DNA of 11,333 nt, taken from positions 1-11,333 of the forward strand of contig JAUVDF010000015.1 of the NCBI GenBank assembly GCA_030595455.1, in the 5' to 3' direction. A model generated the notes under the pieces. The model saw only the letters and a list, made by a program, of their open reading frames with translations, was not told the origin of the DNA and ran no database searches. Made by a program: the position numbers and the translations under genes. Below, piece after piece: positions 6,805 to 11,333 of the stretch (its first letter is position 1; each line of letters begins with the position of its first letter). The stretch is from Fidelibacterota bacterium. GTDB lineage: Bacteria; Fidelibacterota; UBA8477; JABMPR01.

Positions 6805-8345
6805 TACGAGTTCCTCCTGCGTGAAGCGACAAAGCGAATTGATCCATGTACGATAACACCCAGCAGGGAGCCAATAATCATTAACTTACCAAGAATATCC
6901 AGCCAGCTCCAGCTATCACGACCAGGCATATAGAAACCGGCTAGTCCAGCCAAACGACCTTCACGACTATGACATTCATTACAGGTGACTGCCTTTTCTT
7001 TAGGCTGAACCATATGATTCAAAGCCCAATTCATTTCAGTCTCCACAAATCCATATTCACCACTGTATTCAAAGTTGAATTCTTCAGCATTGGTACGAAT
7101 GGCTTTGTCCCAGTCGTAGTCCTTCCAATAGGCGCCTGAACCTTTTTTACCAAAAAGTTTGGGCACGACAAAGGTCTTATTTTTGCTATCATAGACCTGT
7201 TTTCCACGATGAACCTTAACTGGCCAGATCCGTGCTTCAGAATCATCATATGACCCTTCATACGGATTGATCACGACTACTTGACTGTCGTCAATCGGGT
7301 CACCAGGTAAGACATATTTATTATTTCCATTAAACCATTTATACTCTGGTTGAATGTTCTGCTCCCAAATGAATTCACCCTTAGGCGTCATATAGGTCAC
7401 AAAGCCCCGTTCATCCTTAAGCGTAATAGGTTTTCCATTTTCATCAAATTTTCCAGCCTTTGACCAATCCCACCACATCTTGGTCGGTCGCTCAACAGCC
7501 ATGTAAGGAATATGACAAGTCTGGCAGGCTACTTTGTCGACGTGATCATTGTATTTTGGTACAGTGACATGAGGTGATAAGCCATGGCAAGATTCACAGG
7601 TACTTGCAGACAAATCAGGTGTTGGTAAATCAATCCCGTGATGATCTATGGCCAGTGGATCATAGCGACTGCCACTGATTGAGTGTTCGTCTGTCGAGTG
7701 GCATTGTGAACAGCTGAAATTTTCACCATCAATACCCATGTGAACATCTAATTGACGGGTGGGTCTTAACAGGGATCCGTCTAAATCACCATGTTTGACT
7801 CCATCGCCACCGCCACCATAGAAATGGCAGGATCCACAGGTTGCCCTGCTGGTCTCGCCAACATTTTGAGCTACGAATGCAAGATCGACACCCTTAAAGA
7901 GTTTTCCTTTAAACTTGGTGTCTACCAGGACTGGATGTCCTGCCTTAGTAGGAAATTTTGTATAAGTACCAGTCTTGTCATGACATACGAGACAATCCAC
8001 ATTCTCTTCTGAGGAAAAATCAAAGGAGTCATCTTTCCAGCCATAGCCAGTGTGACAACTTGTGCAGCGGGGCTCATTACCCTCAACGCCTACACAAAAA
8101 TTATTGATCACATTGCGCTTCCCAAGGTTCTGATCCTGATGGGAGGTAATATCCCAGGTCCAGTGCTTGGTCGCATGAATCTGCAAAGAAGCCTCAGTAT
8201 GACAAGAGAGACAAGCCTTCGTTACTTCGGGTCCAGATTTAAACTCCTGCTGTAAAATTTTAAATTTGGTATGATCTGCAGTTGTGGCCATTGTATATAC
8301 GCTGGTCAACAGGGCTAAAACCATGATAGCGTTTTTAAGATTCAT
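6804..8345 (-). CDS. Octaheme c-type cytochrome, tetrathionate reductase (OTR) family, with C-terminal membrane anchor
   Basis: A 513-residue exported cytochrome with exactly eight CXXCH sites, starting at residues 45, 94, 118, 170, 212, 250, 274 and 455. An N-terminal Sec signal peptide (about 1-22, AIMVLALLTSVYTMA) puts the hemes in the periplasm. A hydrophobic helix near the end (about 485-505) followed by SRRR anchors it with the C-terminus inside. The stretch around heme 4 (ATCGSCHFYGGGG, then GVKHGDLD and DVHM) and the long heme-free segment before heme 8 match what I recall of the Shewanella OTR family. That enzyme reduces tetrathionate, nitrite and hydroxylamine in vitro and has a lysine-ligated active-site heme; I did not assign that lysine here. 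The physiological substrate is unproven. AAGGA lies eight to nine bases before the ATG. Confidence 0.9.
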   Translation of the reverse strand: MNLKNAIMVLALLTSVYTMATTADHTKFKILQQEFKSGPEVTKACLSCHTEASLQIHATKHWTWDITSHQDQNLGKRNVINNFCVGVEGNEPRCTSCHTGYGWKDDSFDFSSEENVDCLVCHDKTGTYTKFPTKAGHPVLVDTKFKGKLFKGVDLAFVAQNVGETSRATCGSCHFYGGGGDGVKHGDLDGSLLRPTRQLDVHMGIDGENFSCSQCHSTDEHSISGSRYDPLAIDHHGIDLPTPDLSASTCESCHGLSPHVTVPKYNDHVDKVACQTCHIPYMAVERPTKMWWDWSKAGKFDENGKPITLKDERGFVTYMTPKGEFIWEQNIQPEYKWFNGNNKYVLPGDPIDDSQVVVINPYEGSYDDSEARIWPVKVHRGKQVYDSKNKTFVVPKLFGKKGSGAYWKDYDWDKAIRTNAEEFNFEYSGEYGFVETEMNWALNHMVQPKEKAVTCNECHSREGRLAGLAGFYMPGRDSWSWLDILGKLMIIGSLLGVIVHGSIRFVASRRRNS

Positions 8346-8379
8346 AAATCGATTCCTTCGATCTGTTCAAGATTTTATA

Positions 8380-8405
8380 GAATTACCTGCGTAAGCAGAT
8401 AATTC
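8380..8405. repeat. 11-bp inverted repeat in the leader/promoter of the octaheme cytochrome gene
   Basis: GAATTACCTGC and GCAGATAATTC flank a GTAA loop and pair at ten of eleven positions. In a minus-strand transcript the eleventh pair is a U-G wobble, so the RNA hairpin would be continuous, while in a plus-strand transcript it is a C/A mismatch. It lies 35 bp upstream of the cytochrome ATG, between a TTGACA (8412-8407) and a TATAAA (8379-8374) that are 27 bp apart, too far to be one normal promoter. It could be an operator or a structured leader. Confidence 0.5.
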
Positions 8406-8430
8406 ATTGTCAAAACACATGCGTAATACA

Positions 8431-8446
8431 AACAATATACGTGCCA
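8431..8446 (-). promoter_or_regulatory. -24/-12 (sigma-54)-like element facing the octaheme cytochrome
   Basis: The minus strand reads TGGCACGTATATTGTT. The -24 half TGGCAC is perfect, and the -12 half is TTGT instead of TTGC, so one key base is off. The predicted start near 8420 would give a leader of about 75 nt containing the inverted repeat at 8380-8405. It is weaker than the plus-strand element in the same gap. Confidence 0.22.
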
Positions 8447-8506
8447 TGTATAATCATTTGCAATTGTATTATACTATTCACTACTATTAATATTTCTCAT
8501 CTAAAG

Positions 8507-8522
8507 TGGCACAAATCTAGCA
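8507..8522 (+). promoter_or_regulatory. -24/-12 (sigma-54)-like promoter for the merR-molybdoenzyme operon
   Basis: TGGCAC, five bases, then TAGCA. The invariant GG and GC are 10 nt apart, as in sigma-54 promoters, and only the second base of the -12 box differs from TTGCA. The expected start near 8533 would fall inside the inverted repeat at 8525-8544 and leave a leader of only about 18 nt. No enhancer-binding activator is encoded in this window, so one would have to act from elsewhere. Confidence 0.35.
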
Positions 8523-8524
8523 AA

Positions 8525-8544
8525 CCTATATTTTCGAATATAGG
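8525..8544 (+). promoter_or_regulatory. Dyad covering the merR ribosome binding site (putative operator or RNA hairpin)
   Basis: A perfect 7-bp inverted repeat, CCTATAT and ATATAGG, with the 6-base spacer TTTCGA, ends six bases before the merR ATG. Its right arm supplies the AGGA of the Shine-Dalgarno (8542-8545). Size and spacing resemble MerR-family operators, which begin CC and end GG. That suggests autoregulation by the adjacent MerR protein, or masking of the ribosome binding site in the RNA. Confidence 0.45.
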
Positions 8545-8550
8545 ATTGTA

Positions 8551-9015
8551 ATGAACGCATCGAACATACAAGACAAACTCGCTGATAAGACCCGACCGGT
8601 TTTCACCATCGGAGTGGCCTCTGATTTAATCGGGATGTCTGTTCACACTTTACGCATGTACGAAAACGAGGGCTTAATTCTGCCTCGTCGTACTGAGACC
8701 CAACGTAGACTCTATTCCCAGGTTGATATCGAACGTCTTCAATGCATACGTAACATGATTGAAAATCGCGGTTTTAATCTCGCTGGTATCAAGGCCATGA
8801 TGTCCATGGCGCCCTGTTGGGAGATTAAGGGGTGCAGTGACTCGGATCGTGCTCAGTGTGATGCCTATGACCACGCCCTTGAACCATGCTGGGTTGTCAA
8901 AACTAAAGCAACAATTTGTAGTGAAGAAGATTGTTCAGAATGTCCTGTTTACCATGAAGTAACTACCTGTCATAATATGAAGTCATTTTTAAAAGAACAT
9001 TGGAAGAACGTATGA
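8551..9015 (+). CDS. MerR-family regulator with cysteine-rich (two-CW-like) C-terminal module
   Basis: A 154-residue DNA-binding protein. Residues about 17-85 form a MerR-type winged helix: FTIGVASDLIGMSVHTLRMY is the helix-turn-helix, and GLILPRRTETQRRLYSQVDI is the wing leading into the second HTH-like pair. The C-terminal part (about 87-142) is not a usual ligand domain. It contains eight cysteines (89, 95, 103, 113, 123, 128, 131, 140), including CWEIKGC and a second CW at 113. This resembles the cysteine-rich 'two-CW' modules I recall from bacterial sensor proteins. I infer that it binds a metal, Fe-S cluster or reactive sulfur species and so senses the substrate or redox state of the operon; this is not proven. 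It is the first gene of the operon and overlaps the molybdoenzyme gene by four bases (ATGA). Confidence 0.87.
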   Translation: MNASNIQDKLADKTRPVFTIGVASDLIGMSVHTLRMYENEGLILPRRTETQRRLYSQVDIERLQCIRNMIENRGFNLAGIKAMMSMAPCWEIKGCSDSDRAQCDAYDHALEPCWVVKTKATICSEEDCSECPVYHEVTTCHNMKSFLKEHWKNV

Positions 9016-11255
9016 GACCACAAATGAATCGTCGTGAGTTTATCAAAATAGCTGGGGTAGGAGCTGGAAGTATAGCTTTTGCCACTCCCCTGTTTGATTT
9101 CTCAAAAGGAGAGGTCCTCGCTCCTGATGTACATCCCGGTATGTATTCCAAACGAACTCCCACGATCTGTGAGATTTGTTTTTGGAAATGTGCCGGCTGG
9201 GTGCACACAAATGAAGAAGGTAAAATCTGGAAGATTACTGGCAATGATGATGACCCCCATTCAAACGGTCGTCTCTGTCCTCGTGGAACCGGTGGCGTTG
9301 GTATGTATACTGACGAGGATCGCCTAAAGACACCTCTCATCCGTACTGGGGAAAGAGGTAAACAAGTTTTTCGTGAAGCAAGTTGGGATGAAGCCTTCAC
9401 TTACATTGCCGATGGCTTGAAAAAAATTGCGGAAGAACATGGCCCAGAGTGTGTGGCATTATTTTCTCACGGATCAGGTGGGAAATATTTTGGTGACCTT
9501 CTTAAAGGATACGGATCAAAAAATATTGCTGCTCCCTCCTATGCTCAATGTCGTGGACCCCGTGAAGTTGGTTTTATCGCTACCTATGGTGAAGGTGTCC
9601 AATCCCCGGAGCGAGTTGATATTCGCGATACACGCTGTCTCGTGCTGATTGGTTCTCATTTTGGAGAAAACATGCACAATGGACCTGTTCAGGAGATTGC
9701 TCAAGCTACTGAAAAAGGGGCTTCGATCATCACAGTAGATCCACGCTATTCAACCATAGCCAGCAAATCCAAATTTTGGCTACCGATCAAGCCGGCCACT
9801 GATATGGCATTACTCTTAGCCTGGATGCACGTCATTATTTATGATGATCTATACGACAAAGCATATATCGAAAAATATGCCTACGGTTTCGAAGACCTGA
9901 AAGCCCATGTGGCTTCAATGACACCGGAATGGGCCTATGGGATTACCACCATTAAACCAGAAGTCATTCGCGAAACTGCTCGTGAAATGGCCAATGCCAG
10001 TCCACGAGTGATTATTCACCCGGGACGTCATGTCACCTGGTACGGTGATGACTCACAACGCTTACGTGCGGTCGCTATGCTGAATGCGCTGCTCGGTTCA
10101 TGGGGACGTCGGGGTGGCTATTATAACCCGACGAAAGTTGCTTTTAAATCTTTCCCCAAACCAGCTTTCCCCAAACCAAAACGGACCTGGAAAGATGCTT
10201 TCCCGGGTCAATACAAATTGGCAGGCTTAGCTCTAGCTTCCGGTATATGTGACGCTACAGTTCCCACAACTGAGAGAGATTGCTCCTTTAAGGGCTGGAT
10301 TGTCAACGGGACTAACCTGATCCACACTTTACCAAACCAGGCTAACACGCTTAAAGCGATCGATGCTCTAGACTTAATGGTTGTGGTGGACACCATGCCG
10401 ATGGAAATCACTGGCTATGCGGATGTGATTCTGCCTGAATGTACCTATTTAGAGCGCTATGATAATATCCGAGTAAGTCCTCATCGCGAACCAACAATCG
10501 CTCTGTGTATGCCAGCTGCCGATCCTAAATACAATACCAAGCCAGCCTGGTGGATGGCTAAAGGTATCGCCGACAAAATGGGCTTAGGTCATTATTTCCC
10601 CTGGAAAGACATTGAGGAAAAACTCGACTGGGAACTGAAACAGATCGGCACCTCATTGGAAGAAATGAAACGGATTGGTGTTAAGAAGTATAAACGTGAA
10701 TACGATGATCTCTATCCTATGCAAAACTTGGATGATTATGAGTTCAATACCAATACTGGTAAGATCGAATTGTATTCAACAGCTATGGCTGATGAAGGCT
10801 ATGACCCACTTCCAAAATATACTGCACACGAAGAACCACCTTATGGTTACTATCGACTGATCTATGGTCGTGCTCCCATGCACACCTTTAGCCGCACAGC
10901 CAATAACCCACTGCTCACGGATCTCATGGATGAGAATAGTGTCTGGGTGAATCCCAAAGTTGCCAAGGAATGGGATTTGAAGAATGATCAGGTTGTCTGG
11001 TTGGAAAACCAGGATGGTGTGGTTAGTAAAACACCTATCAAAGTAAGAGTAACTGAGCGTATCAGATTTGACAGCGTCTATATGGTGCATGGTTTTGGTC
11101 ATACAAACAATAAGCTGACTCGCGCCCACGGTCGTGGAGCTAGTGATGCTGATTTGATCACCAAGGTTCATATTGATCCGGTTATGGGCGGTACAGGTAT
11201 GCGAGGTAACTTTGTCACCTTCCGCTTTGAAGCTGGAGAGGAGGTGGCCTCATGA
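9012..11255 (+). CDS. Tat-exported molybdopterin oxidoreductase, PsrA/PhsA-like (polysulfide/thiosulfate reductase type)
   Basis: A 747-residue catalytic subunit of the DMSO-reductase superfamily. Using the ATG at 9012 (GGAAGA upstream, ATGA overlap with merR) it begins with a twin-arginine signal, NRREFIKIAGVGAGSIAFA (from residue 6), so it is folded before export. A [4Fe-4S] motif follows, C53-x2-C56-x3-C60 with C89 in RLCPRG. The likely Mo/W ligand is Cys180 in YAQCRGPREVGF, which fits PsrA, PhsA, ArrA and TtrA but not the serine enzymes. The C-terminal pterin dinucleotide-binding domain lies at about 612-740 (VHGFGH at 692). Length (PsrA and PhsA are about 750-765) and the ferredoxin gene behind it point to polysulfide or thiosulfate reduction; arsenate or another anion cannot be excluded. 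A TTG four codons upstream is a less likely start. Confidence 0.9.
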   Translation: MRPQMNRREFIKIAGVGAGSIAFATPLFDFSKGEVLAPDVHPGMYSKRTPTICEICFWKCAGWVHTNEEGKIWKITGNDDDPHSNGRLCPRGTGGVGMYTDEDRLKTPLIRTGERGKQVFREASWDEAFTYIADGLKKIAEEHGPECVALFSHGSGGKYFGDLLKGYGSKNIAAPSYAQCRGPREVGFIATYGEGVQSPERVDIRDTRCLVLIGSHFGENMHNGPVQEIAQATEKGASIITVDPRYSTIASKSKFWLPIKPATDMALLLAWMHVIIYDDLYDKAYIEKYAYGFEDLKAHVASMTPEWAYGITTIKPEVIRETAREMANASPRVIIHPGRHVTWYGDDSQRLRAVAMLNALLGSWGRRGGYYNPTKVAFKSFPKPAFPKPKRTWKDAFPGQYKLAGLALASGICDATVPTTERDCSFKGWIVNGTNLIHTLPNQANTLKAIDALDLMVVVDTMPMEITGYADVILPECTYLERYDNIRVSPHREPTIALCMPAADPKYNTKPAWWMAKGIADKMGLGHYFPWKDIEEKLDWELKQIGTSLEEMKRIGVKKYKREYDDLYPMQNLDDYEFNTNTGKIELYSTAMADEGYDPLPKYTAHEEPPYGYYRLIYGRAPMHTFSRTANNPLLTDLMDENSVWVNPKVAKEWDLKNDQVVWLENQDGVVSKTPIKVRVTERIRFDSVYMVHGFGHTNNKLTRAHGRGASDADLITKVHIDPVMGGTGMRGNFVTFRFEAGEEVAS
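10151..10178 (+). repeat. Short tandem repeat inside the molybdoenzyme gene
   Basis: TTTCCCCAAACCA occurs twice at a 15-nt period (10151-10163 and 10166-10178) and encodes the doubled FPKP-A-FPKP at about residues 381-389. The reading frame is kept. It probably arose by local slippage in a surface loop. Confidence 0.6.
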
Positions 11256-11333
11256 GATATGCAATGGCAGTTGACACCAAAAAATGTGTAGGCTGTAATG
11301 ATTGTGTAGTTTCCTGTCAGACTGAGAATAATG
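11252..11333 (+). CDS. 4Fe-4S ferredoxin-type electron-transfer subunit, PsrB/NrfC/DmsB-like (5' end only)
   Basis: The first 27 residues are visible: MRYAMAVDTKKCVGCNDCVV and the next cysteine, giving C12-x2-C15-x2-C18-x3-C22. This is the first cluster motif of the multi-cluster ferredoxin subunit that accompanies PsrA/PhsA/DmsA catalytic subunits and passes electrons from a membrane quinol-oxidising subunit. The ATG overlaps the stop of the molybdoenzyme gene by ATGA, with GGAGAGGAGG upstream, so the two are cotranslated. There is no signal peptide, as expected for a subunit exported with its Tat-bearing partner. The gene continues past the right edge, where a PsrC/NrfD-like membrane subunit would be expected next. 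Confidence 0.9.
   Translation, partial: MRYAMAVDTKKCVGCNDCVVSCQTENN

Noticed and set aside
8374..8412. TTGACA and TATAAA as a single MerR-type promoter with the palindrome in the spacer
   Set aside because: The spacer is 27 bp; MerR-type promoters use 19-20 bp, so the two hexamers cannot form one promoter.
8436..8452. TATAC-N7-GTATA inverted repeat in the divergent region as a separate operator
   Set aside because: Only five-base arms in an AT-rich stretch, likely by chance; it overlaps the minus-strand -24/-12-like element.
9000..9011. TTG start for the molybdoenzyme four codons upstream
   Set aside because: The ATG at 9012 gives the usual ATGA overlap with merR, has GGAAGA at proper distance and keeps the twin-arginine signal near the N-terminus.
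10776..11171. Long open frame antisense to the molybdoenzyme gene (also 8963-9400 minus and 931-1224 plus)
   Set aside because: These lie opposite well-supported genes, have no recognisable domains or ribosome binding sites, and read as shadow frames.

Overview
The window reads as one continuous stretch of a bacterial chromosome, probably a Gram-negative anaerobe or facultative anaerobe. It carries a periplasmic multiheme cytochrome, a Tat-exported molybdoenzyme and a bactofilin/M23 envelope pair. The gene order parA-parB-M23-bactofilin-atpZ-atpI-atpB-atpE-atpF and the protein style suggest the wider FCB assemblage (for example Marinimicrobia, Calditrichota or Ignavibacteria relatives). That placement is an impression from the sequences alone and is weakly held. 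Coding density is high, no gene-free gap exceeds about 205 bases, and I see no RNA genes, insertion sequences or CRISPR arrays.

Positions 1-5067, all on the minus strand, form one tightly packed run. In transcription order it holds parA and parB (chromosome partitioning, 8-nt overlap), an M23 LytM-type endopeptidase and a bactofilin (cell-wall shaping, 8-nt overlap), then AtpZ, an AtpI-like protein and the F0 subunits a, c and b (subunit b runs off the left edge). A promoter-like sequence lies just upstream of parA, and a weaker one may sit in the 144-nt gap before atpE. A separate minus-strand gene at 5173-6069 encodes a DMT/EamA-family exporter.

Positions 6141-11333 hold a divergent respiratory locus. 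To the left, on the minus strand, are an eight-heme cytochrome c of the octaheme tetrathionate reductase (OTR) type with a C-terminal membrane anchor, and a four-helix b-type cytochrome that overlaps it by one base. A clear hairpin terminator follows. To the right, on the plus strand, are a MerR-type regulator with an unusual cysteine-rich C-terminal module, a Tat-exported molybdopterin oxidoreductase of the PsrA/PhsA type, and the start of a PsrB-type ferredoxin subunit. Each plus-strand pair overlaps by ATGA.

The 205-bp divergent region contains two -24/-12-like (sigma-54) elements facing opposite ways and two inverted repeats, one of which covers the merR ribosome binding site. The most economical reading is a regulated anaerobic respiration module for sulfur compounds. 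Electrons would pass from quinol through the b-type cytochrome to the octaheme enzyme, and through a membrane subunit expected beyond the right edge to the molybdoenzyme. The substrates are inferred from family, not proven.
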